A stretch of DNA of 60,671 bases from Candidatus Dormiibacter spiritus (GCA_003244185.1 QHBT01000007.1:1-60671), one strand, 5' to 3'; shown: positions 34,022 to 42,634, counted from the stretch's first letter. Numbers and translations: made by a program. The notes: generated by a model not told the origin, from the sequence alone.

Positions 34022-34450
34022 CTACTTCTTCTTGGCTGGCGCTTTGGTTGCGGGTTTGGCACCCGGCTTGGCGGCGGGGGCGGACTTTCCTGTTCTGGTC
34101 TTGCTCGGGGCCGGCTTGCTCGCTGCCTTCCGGGCCGAGCTGGTCCGCGCCGGCCTGGCGGCCTCTGCCGGAGCTTCAGCGGTCAGCGCGTTGAGGCGCT
34201 TGACCAAGCGGGCCTTGCGGCGGCCGGCATTGTTGCGGTGGAGAACTCCTTTGGCCACGGCGCGGTCGAGAGCGGACAGTGCCGTCAGGCCCAGGCTGTC
34301 CAGGTCCTGTCCCTCGGGAGCCTCACCGTCGGCGGCGGCTCGGCGGAACTTGCTGACCTTCGTCTTGACCGAGGATTTGATGGCGCGGTTGCGAATGGCG
34401 CGCACGGCGCTCTGGCGAGCATCCTTCTTGGAGGAAGCGATGTTAGCCAT
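34022..34450 (-). CDS. rpsT: 30S ribosomal protein S20 with long basic tail
   Basis: 142 residues. The first 90 are a normal S20 (MANIASSKKDARQSAVRAI ... GVLHRNNAGRRKARLVKRLN). The remaining 50 are Ala/Lys/Pro-rich (for example KPGAKPATKAPAKKK), like a histone H1 tail, and are not part of the usual protein (about 88 residues). The tail may bind rRNA or DNA non-specifically. Convergent with holA. Confidence 0.95.
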   Translation of the reverse strand: MANIASSKKDARQSAVRAIRNRAIKSSVKTKVSKFRRAAADGEAPEGQDLDSLGLTALSALDRAVAKGVLHRNNAGRRKARLVKRLNALTAEAPAEAARPARTSSARKAASKPAPSKTRTGKSAPAAKPGAKPATKAPAKKK

Positions 34451-34499
34451 GGAAGGCGGGCACCAGGACAGGAGTGGTGGACATCAGCACGAGCATAGG

Positions 34500-34505
34500 A
34501 TTATA
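34500..34505 (-). promoter_or_regulatory. Minus-10 box of the rpsT promoter
   Basis: TATAAT on the minus strand, about 50 nt before the rpsT ATG. No good minus-35 box is visible at the expected distance. The box overlaps the region just before the divergent gene at 34510. Confidence 0.5.
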
Positions 34506-34509
34506 GGCC

Positions 34510-35043
34510 ATGCCTGAGTTCGAATTGGGCGGGAAGCGACCAGAGGTGCATCCCGAAGCCTACGTCGCGCCGACGGCAGTTCTGATCGGCGATGTTCAGG
34601 TGGCCGCCGGCGCCAGCATCTGGTTCGGCGCTGTGCTCCGGGGTGACGAGTCGACCATCACCATCGGCGAAGGCACGAACATCCAGGACAACGCAGTGGT
34701 CCACTGCTCCAGGGGGCTGCCGACAGTGATCGGGGCGAGAGCGACGCTGGGTCACAACGCCTGCGTGGAAGGCTGCGTAATCGAGGACGGCGCACTGGTG
34801 GGCACAGGCGCGATCATGCTCCAGCGCACTCGACTGGGGGCTCGGGCACTCCTCGCTGCTGGCTCCCTTCTCGCTGAGGGCGAGACGGTGCCCGCCGACC
34901 ACCTGGCGGCAGGTGTACCGGCCAAGGTCAAGAAGCCGCTCTCTGGATCGTCGGCGCACTGGCCGCAACACGCCGCTGAGCACTACGAGGAGAACGGCCG
35001 CCGCTTCCGGCAGGAACTCCTGCCGCTGGCCGGGCGCGATTGA
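34510..35043 (+). CDS. Gamma carbonic anhydrase-like hexapeptide protein
   Basis: 177 residues, left-handed beta-helix of hexapeptide repeats (VAPTAVLIGDVQVAAGASIW). Zinc ligand histidines of the family are visible (AVVHCS and LGHNACVEGC regions). Similar to YrdA/CaiE-type gamma carbonic anhydrases, some of which lack measurable activity. It overlaps ispE by TTGA. A decayed relative lies at 40534-41096. Confidence 0.88.
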   Translation: MPEFELGGKRPEVHPEAYVAPTAVLIGDVQVAAGASIWFGAVLRGDESTITIGEGTNIQDNAVVHCSRGLPTVIGARATLGHNACVEGCVIEDGALVGTGAIMLQRTRLGARALLAAGSLLAEGETVPADHLAAGVPAKVKKPLSGSSAHWPQHAAEHYEENGRRFRQELLPLAGRD

Positions 35044-35813
35044 GTCTCGGCGCCCTTGCGCTCCCTGCCCACGCGAAGCTGAACCTGGACCTGCGCATCA
35101 GGGGCCGCCGCCTGGGCGGCAGGCATGAGCTCTCAACCCGCTTTCAAGCTGTATCCCTGCACGATCTGATCATGGTCGAGCCCGCCACCGAATCCAGCCT
35201 CAGCGGGGGCGTGCCGGAGCCCCCGGAGGAGGACCTCGTCCTCAAAGCCCTGCATGCCCTGGAGTCGGATGTAGGCCGCGAGCTGCCGGCCCGATTCAGC
35301 CTGCACAAGCGTATTCCGCCGGGTTCCGGGCTGGGTGGCGGCAGCAGCGACGCAGCCGCAGCCCTCGTCGCCCTCAACCGCGTCTATGAGCTGAGGCTGG
35401 GTTGGACGGCCCTCCAGCGGATCGCCCTTTCGGTCGGCGCCGACGTGGCCTTTTTCCTCCGAGGCGGAGCCGCGCGGGCCGGCGGTGTAGGCGAACGACT
35501 GGAACCGGTTCAGCCGGTCACAGGCTGCTTCGCCCTCGCGTGGCCCGGCTACGGCGTCTCCACCGCCGCTGTCTATCAGGCCTGGGACAAGGTCGGCGGC
35601 GACGGCGAGAACGAGCTCTGCCGGGCGGCCCTGATGGTGGAGCCTCGCCTAGCCGCCTTTGCCGAGGAGTTGGGGCCGGCCTGGCAGATGACAGGCAGCG
35701 GCTCCGCCTTCTTCGCTGTCGCCCCAGACCTGGCGAAGGCGCGACGACTGCTCGAACCCCTCCGCTGCTGGACGGCCGTGGCCGTGCCGGTCGCGGCTTG
35801 GGGTCCGGATTGA
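35040..35813 (+). CDS. ispE: 4-diphosphocytidyl-2-C-methyl-D-erythritol kinase
   Basis: 257 residues; TTG 35040 overlaps the upstream stop (TTGA). MEP-pathway GHMP kinase that phosphorylates CDP-methylerythritol. The start has the substrate-binding segment AHAKLNLDLRI; the ATP loop is PPGSGLGGGSSDAAAAL; the C-terminal GHMP glycine motif is MTGSGSAFFAV. Coupled to murT by another TTGA overlap. Confidence 0.94.
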   Translation: MSLGALALPAHAKLNLDLRIRGRRLGGRHELSTRFQAVSLHDLIMVEPATESSLSGGVPEPPEEDLVLKALHALESDVGRELPARFSLHKRIPPGSGLGGGSSDAAAALVALNRVYELRLGWTALQRIALSVGADVAFFLRGGAARAGGVGERLEPVQPVTGCFALAWPGYGVSTAAVYQAWDKVGGDGENELCRAALMVEPRLAAFAEELGPAWQMTGSGSAFFAVAPDLAKARRLLEPLRCWTAVAVPVAAWGPD

Positions 35814-37201
35814 CGCCGCCCCGCCTGCTGGCCGCCGTGCTCGCCGGCAAGGCGGCGGGTACAGCTTCTCGGCTCGTCGGCCAGGGCGGCGGCACGACGC
35901 TGCCAGGGCTCGTCGCTAGCCGGATCGAGCCGCGAACGCTGGCTTTGTTGGCCGAGCGGCTCACCGCGGGCAGCGTCCTCATCACCGGCACCAACGGCAA
36001 AACGACCACCTCCCGGCTCATCGCCAGCCTGCTCCAGGGGCTGCCGGCGCGGGTGGTGGCCAACCGGGCAGGCGCCAACCTGGTCACCGGCCACACGTCC
36101 GCGGTGCTGGCCGGCGCTGGACTTACCGGGCGATTCAGAGCTGACTGGGGTGTATTCGAAGTCGATGAGGCAACGCTGCCTTCCGCGGTGGCGGAGCTCA
36201 AGCCCCGAGCCGTCGTGGTCGGCAATCTCTTTCGGGACCAGCTCGACCGCTACGGCGAGCTGGAGATGCTGGCGCTGACGATCGAACGCGGGCTCGAGGC
36301 GCTGCCGGAGGGCGCCACCGCGGTGCTCAACGCCGACGACCCCCGCACGGCGGAGATCGGCTACCGGCTCGGGGAGCGAAGGGGGCGCCTCAAGATCCTC
36401 TGGTACGGGCTCGACGACCCCGCGGTGGCGATCTCGGAGCTGCCCCACGCGGCTGACGCCCGCACCTGTCCCCGCTGCGGCTCGCGCCTGGACTTTCGGC
36501 AGGTCTACGTCGGCCACGACGGTGATTACACCTGCCCAACCGGAGACTTCGGGCGCCCCGAGCGCGATCTCAGCGCTACAAGCGTTCAGCTGGATGGTCT
36601 TGACGGCGTCCGCTTCACGGTCGGTGGAGTTCAGGTCGGAGCGGCGCTGGGTGGGCTTTACAACGCCTACAACCTCCTGGGAGCGTTCGCCACCGGCACA
36701 GCGCTGGGCCTGAAGCCCGGCTACATGGTCGAGCGGCTGGGAGAGGTTCCCGCCGCTTTCGGCCGCCAGGAGCGCTTCCTGCACCAAGGCCGGCGCTTCA
36801 CGCTCATGCTGGCCAAGAATCCGGCTGGGTTCAACGAGATCCTGCGGGAGGCTGAGCGGTTGGGCGGCGGTCGACACTTCCTGCTGGGATTGAACGACCG
36901 CATTGCCGACGGACGCGATGTTTCCTGGATCTGGGACGTGGACTTTGAGCTGCTGGGCGGGGATTGCGCGGCCGAGACGCTGATCGCGACAGGGGTGCGG
37001 GCCTACGACCTGGCGCTGCGGCTCAAGTATGCGGGCTTGAAGGCGACGGTTGAGGTAGATCTCAACCGCGCGCTCGACCGGCTGCTGGAGGCCGTACCCG
37101 CCGGCGCGGAGGGCTTCATCCTCTGCACCTACACAGCCATGCTGGACGTCCGCGCCCTGCTCGTGAGGCGGGGTTCGCTGCGGCCATACTGGAGGACGTG
37201 A
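35810..37201 (+). CDS. murT: Lipid II isoglutaminyl synthase, MurT subunit
   Basis: 463 residues from TTG 35810, which overlaps the ispE stop; the open frame to 35402 runs through ispE and is rejected. Mur-ligase fold with P-loop GTNGKTTT (residues 60-67), then a zinc-ribbon insertion and a DUF1727 C-terminus. With GatD it amidates D-Glu of lipid II. In the zinc ribbon three Cys are present (220, 223, 242), but the fourth position is Gly245, so metal binding may be altered. Overlaps gatD by GTGA. Confidence 0.94.
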   Translation: MTPPRLLAAVLAGKAAGTASRLVGQGGGTTLPGLVASRIEPRTLALLAERLTAGSVLITGTNGKTTTSRLIASLLQGLPARVVANRAGANLVTGHTSAVLAGAGLTGRFRADWGVFEVDEATLPSAVAELKPRAVVVGNLFRDQLDRYGELEMLALTIERGLEALPEGATAVLNADDPRTAEIGYRLGERRGRLKILWYGLDDPAVAISELPHAADARTCPRCGSRLDFRQVYVGHDGDYTCPTGDFGRPERDLSATSVQLDGLDGVRFTVGGVQVGAALGGLYNAYNLLGAFATGTALGLKPGYMVERLGEVPAAFGRQERFLHQGRRFTLMLAKNPAGFNEILREAERLGGGRHFLLGLNDRIADGRDVSWIWDVDFELLGGDCAAETLIATGVRAYDLALRLKYAGLKATVEVDLNRALDRLLEAVPAGAEGFILCTYTAMLDVRALLVRRGSLRPYWRT

Positions 37202-37950
37202 GCGCGTCTGGCCAAAGGCTGACGATCGGCTGGCTGTACAGCGATCTGATGAACATCTACGGCGACCGCGGCAACATCCAGACGCTTGTCCAGCGCGCCC
37301 GCTGGCGGGGCGTGGAAGTCCGGGTGCTGGAGCTGGGCAAGGGCGCCAGCGAGGGCATCGAGGCTGTTGACGTGTTCTTCTTCGGTGGGGGTCAGGACAA
37401 AGAACAGGAACTTGTCTACGACGACCTGCTGGAGACGAAGGCCATCCGCTTGGCGAACGCAATGCAGCGCGGAGCCGCCTTCCTCGCTGTGTGCGGTGGC
37501 TATCAACTGCTCGGCCACTACTACCAGACGGCTCAGGGGGAGCGCTTACCCGGCATCGGGCTGCTGGATGTCCGGACTGTGGCGGGTGGCCAGCGGTGCA
37601 TAGGTGATGTCGTAATCGAATCGGATCCTGGGTTGGGGCTGCAGCCGCGCACGCTCGTAGGCTTCGAGAACCACAGCGGGCGCACCTATCTCGGCGAGGG
37701 GGTCAGGCCCCTGGGGCGGGTCCGGCGAGGCAATGGCAACAATGGCGAGGACGGCAGCGAGGGCGCGGTCTCCGGCAACATCTTCGGCACCTACCTGCAC
37801 GGCAGCCTGCTGCCCAAGAACCCCCACCTGACCGACCTGATCCTGAGCCGCGCCTTGAACCGGGAGCTGGATCCCCTCGACGACAGCCTGGAGCTGGCAG
37901 CTCACAACTGGATCAAAGACCGGGAGCTGAGCGGGAGCCGACGAGCCTAG
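37198..37950 (+). CDS. gatD: Lipid II isoglutaminyl synthase, GatD glutaminase subunit
   Basis: 250 residues, GTG start overlapping the murT stop. Class I (CobB/CobQ-like) glutamine amidotransferase that supplies ammonia to MurT. Nucleophile Cys99 (AVCGGYQLLG) and His201 (GTYLHG) are visible. The N-terminal LTIGWLYSDLMNIYGDRGN is highly typical. The pair argues for a peptidoglycan-rich, monoderm-type envelope. Confidence 0.95.
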   Translation: MSASGQRLTIGWLYSDLMNIYGDRGNIQTLVQRARWRGVEVRVLELGKGASEGIEAVDVFFFGGGQDKEQELVYDDLLETKAIRLANAMQRGAAFLAVCGGYQLLGHYYQTAQGERLPGIGLLDVRTVAGGQRCIGDVVIESDPGLGLQPRTLVGFENHSGRTYLGEGVRPLGRVRRGNGNNGEDGSEGAVSGNIFGTYLHGSLLPKNPHLTDLILSRALNRELDPLDDSLELAAHNWIKDRELSGSRRA

Positions 37951-38178
37951 CCCCGCTGGTGGGCCGAGGACGGTGCCTTGGTCGCGGACCACGTTTATGA
38001 AGCCGCGGCTAAGTTGATCTCGTCCTGAGCGGTCACCTCGGTCAGGAGGCCGACCGGGTGTTCGGCTACGCGCGGAGGCAACATCGTAGAGCTGCGCCTG
38101 GCCCGGGCGGCCCTTGCGGCCTTCGGACTGGCCGCGCTTTGGGCGCCACCCTCGGCCGGTCTCGCTAGGCTGGGGCAG

Positions 38179-39567
38179 GTGACCGCCGCCAGGGCTCCGC
38201 ACCCAGTCTCCTTCATCCCGATCGCCGAAATCCCACTGCGTCCGGACACGCTCGTCTATGAGCACGGCTGGCAATCCTGGAGTCCCGCCGGCCTGCATCC
38301 TGCCCGCAGCACCTCATCTCGCCCGCGCACTGCCAGCGCACATACGATGGGCTACCGGCCCGGCCTGCCCCTGCCAGAGCATGGCTTTCAGAGCGAAGGG
38401 CTGCTGGCGGTGCTGCCAGGGGCGGGTGAACCGGTGCGGCTCTTCTCCGCTCGCAAGCCGGCCGACTGCGTGCCGTCGTTGCGCGCGGAGGTCCGTGATG
38501 GTCGGCTGTTGATCAGCTCCACTGGTGACGGCGGCTGCGTCCGCGAACAGAGTCACACGAGCGATCTTGGGGCCGCGCTGGCGGCCTGGGCCGAAGAGGC
38601 GGCCGCCCTCCGTGACCGCCCTTTGCCAAAGATCCCGCCGGTGTGGTGCTCCTGGTACCACTACTACCTCGCAGTCAGCGATGAGGATGTGCTCGAGAAC
38701 CTTGCCGACATGGACCGCCTTGGGATTCCAGTGGGGGTGGTTCAGATCGATGACGGCTTTGAGGCGCAGGTCGGCGACTGGCTCGAGCCGTCCAACCGCT
38801 TTGAGCGACCCTTGGCCGAGATCGCTGACCGGATCCGCGCCAGCGGCCGGCGCGCGGGCATCTGGCTGGCACCGTTTCTCGCCGGCACCGAGAGCCGGCT
38901 GGCGCAGGAGCACCCGGACTGGCTTCTGGCAGGCGCCGATGCCGGCCACAACTGGGGCCAGCAGCTGCATGCGCTTGACGTAACCAATCCGGCGGCTGCG
39001 CAGTGGTTGCAGAACGTCGTGTCGACGTTCCGCGGCTGGGGCTTCGACTATTTCAAGCTGGACTTTCTCTACGCCGGCGCGCTGTCCGGCCGGCGGCGGC
39101 AGGACGCCAGTGAGGTGGGGGCCTACCGGGAAGGGCTGAGGCTGATCAGGGAAGCGGTCGGGCCGGAGGCGACTCTGCTGGGCTGTGGGGCGCCCCTGCT
39201 GCCCAGCATCGGCTTGGTCGATGCGATGCGCGTGAGCCCTGACGTGGCTCTCTGGGAAGTACTCGACGAAGCCGACCTATCCCAGCCATCCCGCCGCTTG
39301 GCGATGCTCGCCGGACGTGCCCGTGCCTTCCAGCAGGGGCGGCTCTGGCTGAACGACCCTGACTGCCTGATCGCCCGACCGGCCATGGAAGGGAGGGAGG
39401 AGTGGGCCTCACATATCGAGCAGTTCGGCGGCCTGCGCTCGGCCAGTGATCGCCTGGCTGACCTCGATGCTTGGGGTCTGGAGACGACCCGGCGCCTCCT
39501 CACACCGGCCAGGACCGAACCTTTTCCATTTGACCGCCTGGACCTGGAGGGGGCGCCCGCGGCCTGA
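38179..39567 (+). CDS. Alpha-galactosidase-like glycoside hydrolase (GH36/GH31-clan)
   Basis: 462 residues, GTG 38179. A short beta-sandwich N-terminus (YEHGWQSWSPAG) precedes a TIM barrel. The catalytic nucleophile is expected in DYFKLDFLYAG and the acid/base Asp in MRVSPDVALWE. WCSWYHYY and VVQIDDGFEAQVGDW are GH36 hallmarks. Lacking a signal peptide, it probably acts on imported oligosaccharides. Substrate specificity cannot be read from sequence. The 228 bp upstream hold no clear gene. Confidence 0.88.
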   Translation: MTAARAPHPVSFIPIAEIPLRPDTLVYEHGWQSWSPAGLHPARSTSSRPRTASAHTMGYRPGLPLPEHGFQSEGLLAVLPGAGEPVRLFSARKPADCVPSLRAEVRDGRLLISSTGDGGCVREQSHTSDLGAALAAWAEEAAALRDRPLPKIPPVWCSWYHYYLAVSDEDVLENLADMDRLGIPVGVVQIDDGFEAQVGDWLEPSNRFERPLAEIADRIRASGRRAGIWLAPFLAGTESRLAQEHPDWLLAGADAGHNWGQQLHALDVTNPAAAQWLQNVVSTFRGWGFDYFKLDFLYAGALSGRRRQDASEVGAYREGLRLIREAVGPEATLLGCGAPLLPSIGLVDAMRVSPDVALWEVLDEADLSQPSRRLAMLAGRARAFQQGRLWLNDPDCLIARPAMEGREEWASHIEQFGGLRSASDRLADLDAWGLETTRRLLTPARTEPFPFDRLDLEGAPAA

Positions 39568-39578
39568 GCGGCCGGCGC

Positions 39579-40346
39579 TCAGCCGGCTGGGTCGGCCGGC
39601 TTCTTGTGGAGCGCGATGACTGTCACGTTGTCACCGCTGCGCCGCTCATCCAACGCCAGCTTCAGCAGCGCTCTGACCGCATCCTCGGGGCTGCCCCTCA
39701 GCAGGGGCGGCAGCTCCGCCGGATCCAGCACGTCCCAGAGCCCGTCGCAGGCGGCGATCAGCCAGCCTTCGGAGAACTGCGTGGCGCACTCGTCCGGCTC
39801 GGAGCTGACGCCGAGGTGGTGATATGGCTGATCCCCGAGCACCCTGGTGGGCATCACCCCGTCGCCAGTTCTGGGATCCACCACGTACGGTCCCTCGATC
39901 GCCGCTCCTGCGGCCAGCACCCGCTGCCGTTCGTCCCGGTCGCTCAGGCGATGCACCTTGGTCAAGGTTTCAATGCCGCCCGACCGGACCAGTGCTAGCT
40001 CGCAGTCGCCCAGGTTGGCCACCTCGAGTCGGTCGGCCTGCAGGCGGAAGGCCACGGCGCAGGCGCCAGAGGTCTCCTGGGCTGTCAGCTCGGCCAGCCG
40101 GCGGAGAGCGTCTCCGGGAGAAAGATTGGGCAACAGCTGAGCAGCTTCGGCGGCCGCCAGCTCGGCCGCTCGAGCGCCGCCGTGACCGTCGAAAATGGCT
40201 CCCCAGGCGCCATCGCTGGTGAGGCGCAGCTGGTGGCGGTCCTCCATGCTGCCGCGGGCTCCCTGCGCCTCCGCCACGGCCACGGTCAGCCGCCCGACGG
40301 CTGAGTTCGAAACCGCTCCGCTCTCCTGCTCGCTGCCCTGCTCCAT
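39579..40346 (-). CDS. PP2C-family serine/threonine phosphatase
   Basis: 255 residues. Metal-binding Asp/Glu residues are in GSMEDRHQL, IFDGHGGARA, AACDGLWDVL and SGDNVTVI, so the enzyme looks active. Mn/Mg-dependent removal of phosphate from Ser/Thr. No partner kinase is nearby. The upstream 187 bp contain the second copy of the promoter/hairpin element, oriented away from this gene. Confidence 0.93.
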   Translation of the reverse strand: MEQGSEQESGAVSNSAVGRLTVAVAEAQGARGSMEDRHQLRLTSDGAWGAIFDGHGGARAAELAAAEAAQLLPNLSPGDALRRLAELTAQETSGACAVAFRLQADRLEVANLGDCELALVRSGGIETLTKVHRLSDRDERQRVLAAGAAIEGPYVVDPRTGDGVMPTRVLGDQPYHHLGVSSEPDECATQFSEGWLIAACDGLWDVLDPAELPPLLRGSPEDAVRALLKLALDERRSGDNVTVIALHKKPADPAG

Positions 40347-40420
40347 CGTTTCAGCCAGCCCCCGGTCTCCATTGTCAGAGCTGCGGTCGGGTCAGGTCAG
40401 GACGTCTACCTGCCCGGCCT

Positions 40421-40507
40421 CTTAACAGGCTCTATTGACTGCTCTCAAGACCTTCAAATACGCTCTCGGCACATCCCCCGGGTGGGGGGTTCCTTCGGTG
40501 GAGGGTC
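40421..40507 (+). repeat. Promoter-plus-G-rich-hairpin element, copy 2
   Basis: CTTAACA (40421-40427), 7 nt, TTGACT (40435-40440), 18 nt, TACGCT (40459-40464), then a hairpin of five C and six G around GGGT (40475-40490), followed by TT and GGTGGAGGGTC. It matches the element at 24396 part by part, though the sequences between the boxes differ. Transcription from it would run into the 3' end of the pseudogene at 40534 in antisense. Confidence 0.6.
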
Positions 40508-40533
40508 AGTAAAGGTGAGACCGCGTTCACCGA

Positions 40534-41096
40534 TCATTCGTAGAGCCGTTTCAGCGCCCTCCTGTACTTCTCCATGGCCTCCCGCATCTGATCACTGCGC
40601 TCGGCCTCGGGATCGACACCGAACACGTAGGGAAGAAAGCCGCCCACTTCGGCTATCCCCGCCCGAATCGATTCGACATCCGTGGGCGGGTGGAGGCGCC
40701 GCCGGGTTACCGACTGCTATCCATCCGATAGGAATCCGCTCGCCGGGTGCGACCACGCAGCCTATGTGGACAGCGCCGCCGAGGGCGACGCTGCTGGCGC
40801 GGCCCATCACCGCCCCGTTGAAGACCATCCCTCCGGTCGCTATGGATACATCGTCTTCGTCGCTGCAGCCGGTGAGGTAGGCGGGGGGACCGACCAGCAC
40901 ATGATTGCCGACCGCGATCGGGTGGCCCCGAGTGCCGCGCACGACCGCGCCCTCCATATCACGCAGTGCTCGCCAATGGTGACCGGCCCGCCACCGGCGG
41001 TGAGCACCGCGGCATGGAGGACACGGGAGTGGGCTCATATCGTGACTCGCCGCTGAGAACTGCTGTCGGTGCCACCCAAGCGTCGGGATCGATCAC
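40534..41096 (-). pseudogene. Gamma carbonic anhydrase-like hexapeptide protein, decayed
   Basis: Starting at GTG 41096 (VIDPDAWVAPTAVLSG), the protein can be followed through three frames: AHSRVLHAAVLTAGGGPVTI, then MEGAVVRGTRGHPIAVGNHV through GNPA, then DVESIRAGIAEVGGFLPYVF to the stop at 40534. There are three frameshifts plus one internal TGA (replacing a Gly). Full length would be about 187 residues, like the intact relative at 34510. Clearly non-functional. The start overlaps the stop of the fragment at 41093 by GTGA, preserving the old operon layout. Confidence 0.8.
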
Positions 41097-41342
41097 TTGT
41101 CTACCTCCCTGAGCACCCGCTCGAGCCTCACAGCCAGGCCAGGCTCGGCCTGGCGGATCTCGACCAGCAGACACTGGATCGCCGCAGCGAGTGCTCGTAG
41201 CAGCTCGCTGGCCTCGACCGACTTCACAAGAGCTCCTTGGAGCGGGGCCGTGACCTCGGCTGGAAGACGGTCGAGCTCTCTGCCGAAGAACGCCTCGAGT
41301 CCGAGGCGACTGCAGGCCAGGGCTCGCGACCTTCGGCTGTGA
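41093..41342 (-). pseudogene. C-terminal remnant of an unidentified protein
   Basis: An open frame without a plausible start codon: LGLEAFFGRELDRLPAEVTA and LLRALAAAIQCLLVEIRQAE, ending VLREVDK. Composition is that of a real helical C-terminal domain, perhaps of a nucleotidyltransferase-type protein, but I cannot name it. Its stop overlaps the start of the decayed gamma-CA gene, so both came from one operon. The upstream part of the gene is missing. Confidence 0.45.
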
Positions 41343-41396
41343 ACACGGCCGCAGCGTAGCGCTTGTGAGTAGTGTGTCTAGCTAAGGGGTTTGCTC

Positions 41397-41957
41397 TTGC
41401 GGCAGAAACTGTGGCGCGTCGCCATCACTGGGATAGTCGTGATAGTCACTGGCTGCACCAACGGCACGATCGCACGGCAGACCTCACCGATCGCGTCCCT
41501 GCCTGCCCAGGAGATCTCGGGTGGGTGTGCCGGCACCCAGGTGATTGCCAGGGGGGCGCCCCCCGACTGGGCCCAGGCTGGCTTCACGGCGCAACCGGGA
41601 AGCCCCTGGCGAGTTCCCTGGGCTCTGGGTAAGCCTGGTGACGCCCTGGCCTATGTCTTCGCTGGTCAGCTGGTTGCCCAGGGTCATCGACCTGACGGCA
41701 CGTCAAACAAGATCCTCTGGGTGGCCAGGAGTGCACCTCCGGAGAGAATCGAGGGGCGCCCGCTGGGTCGCTCCGGACCGGTGGTGGAAGTCCTCGGAGG
41801 TGCCACCAACGGCAATCAAGTGCCGACGATAGTGGACGTACCAACGCCAGGCTGCTGGTCGTTCAGTGTTTCCTGGGACGGCGGAAAAAGGAGCACCATC
41901 AATTTGGATGTCTTGCCGGCAGGAGCGACGCCCCTCCGGCCCTCTCCCAGCGTCTGA
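41397..41957 (+). CDS. Hypothetical lipoprotein
   Basis: About 186 residues from TTG 41397, which has AAGGGG at 41384-41389 with 7-nt spacing; TTG 41391 is too close. N-terminal signal VAITGIVVIVTGC is a lipobox, so the mature protein starts at that Cys and is membrane-anchored outside. The rest is beta-rich (ILWVARSAPP, CWSFSVSWDG), resembling small Ig-like secreted domains. No family recognised. Stands alone among broken genes. Confidence 0.65.
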   Translation: MRQKLWRVAITGIVVIVTGCTNGTIARQTSPIASLPAQEISGGCAGTQVIARGAPPDWAQAGFTAQPGSPWRVPWALGKPGDALAYVFAGQLVAQGHRPDGTSNKILWVARSAPPERIEGRPLGRSGPVVEVLGGATNGNQVPTIVDVPTPGCWSFSVSWDGGKRSTINLDVLPAGATPLRPSPSV

Positions 41958-42025
41958 ACCACTGCGCAGTCGGCGCAGCATGGGCTGAATACAGCAAGGT
42001 CTGCGGGCCGGCACGTTCGTTGATG

Positions 42026-42634
42026 TCAGACGTGAGCAAGTACGCGATCCAGCGGCCGGGGCACTCGGGCGAGATCGAGCGCGTCGACGAGCAAGGCCGC
42101 GGATCGGATCTTCCGGCCGCCGCGCGTGCCCATGAAGCGGCGAAGCTGCTCCTCATTGGTCCGTCCTCGCCACGCAGGCTGCTTCTGGAAGGTGCGGAAT
42201 GATTCAAGGTCCCCCTGGGCGTCGATGGCCTGCTCCACCGCGCCGGCGCCGAGGGAGCGAATGAGCTCATCCTCCAGATCTGCGACGCACACATAGAAGC
42301 CAAGTGATTCCATCTCGGCCCGACTGAGGTTGGCGCCGAGGCCGGCCCGCTCGAGGCCGCGCTTGAAGGCGCCCTCCTCCCCGGCGTCACAGAGGCCCGC
42401 CAGCCTGAGGTGCAACCCTCGGGGGCCGAACAGATCCAGGAAGCGCCCGATGGTCGTGGCACCCCCAATCGGCACAATGGATATGCCCTCAGCCTCAAGA
42501 TTCCGACCGCGGCGCTCTGCCAGCGCTTCCAGCGCTAGCTGGTCGCTGATTCCCTCAACAAGCACCACTGCACGTGCGTAGTCAAGGCTCGTGCTCGGGA
42601 CTTCCAGGGTGTCTGCGCTCGTCGGCGTATTCAT
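42026..42634 (-). CDS. Stand-alone TOPRIM-domain protein (OLD-nuclease-like)
   Basis: 202 residues from ATG 42634, with GGGGAG upstream. The TOPRIM core is visible: VVLVEGISDQLALEAL (catalytic Glu) and LAGLCDAGEE (acidic second motif). OLD-family nucleases usually carry an ATPase domain before TOPRIM; none is here, so it is either a stand-alone TOPRIM effector or a truncated OLD protein. Middle part has a charged helical region (LERAGLGANLSRAEMESLGF). Possible defence role is inference. Confidence 0.7.
   Translation of the reverse strand: MNTPTSADTLEVPSTSLDYARAVVLVEGISDQLALEALAERRGRNLEAEGISIVPIGGATTIGRFLDLFGPRGLHLRLAGLCDAGEEGAFKRGLERAGLGANLSRAEMESLGFYVCVADLEDELIRSLGAGAVEQAIDAQGDLESFRTFQKQPAWRGRTNEEQLRRFMGTRGGRKIRSAALLVDALDLARVPRPLDRVLAHV

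Noticed and set aside
35576..37462. Long minus-strand open frame (628 codons) opposite ispE-murT-gatD
   Set aside because: Shadow of three well-supported genes; no recognisable domain.
37995..38178. Short minus-strand frame upstream of the GH36 gene
   Set aside because: No ribosome site or family match; likely random in GC-rich sequence.
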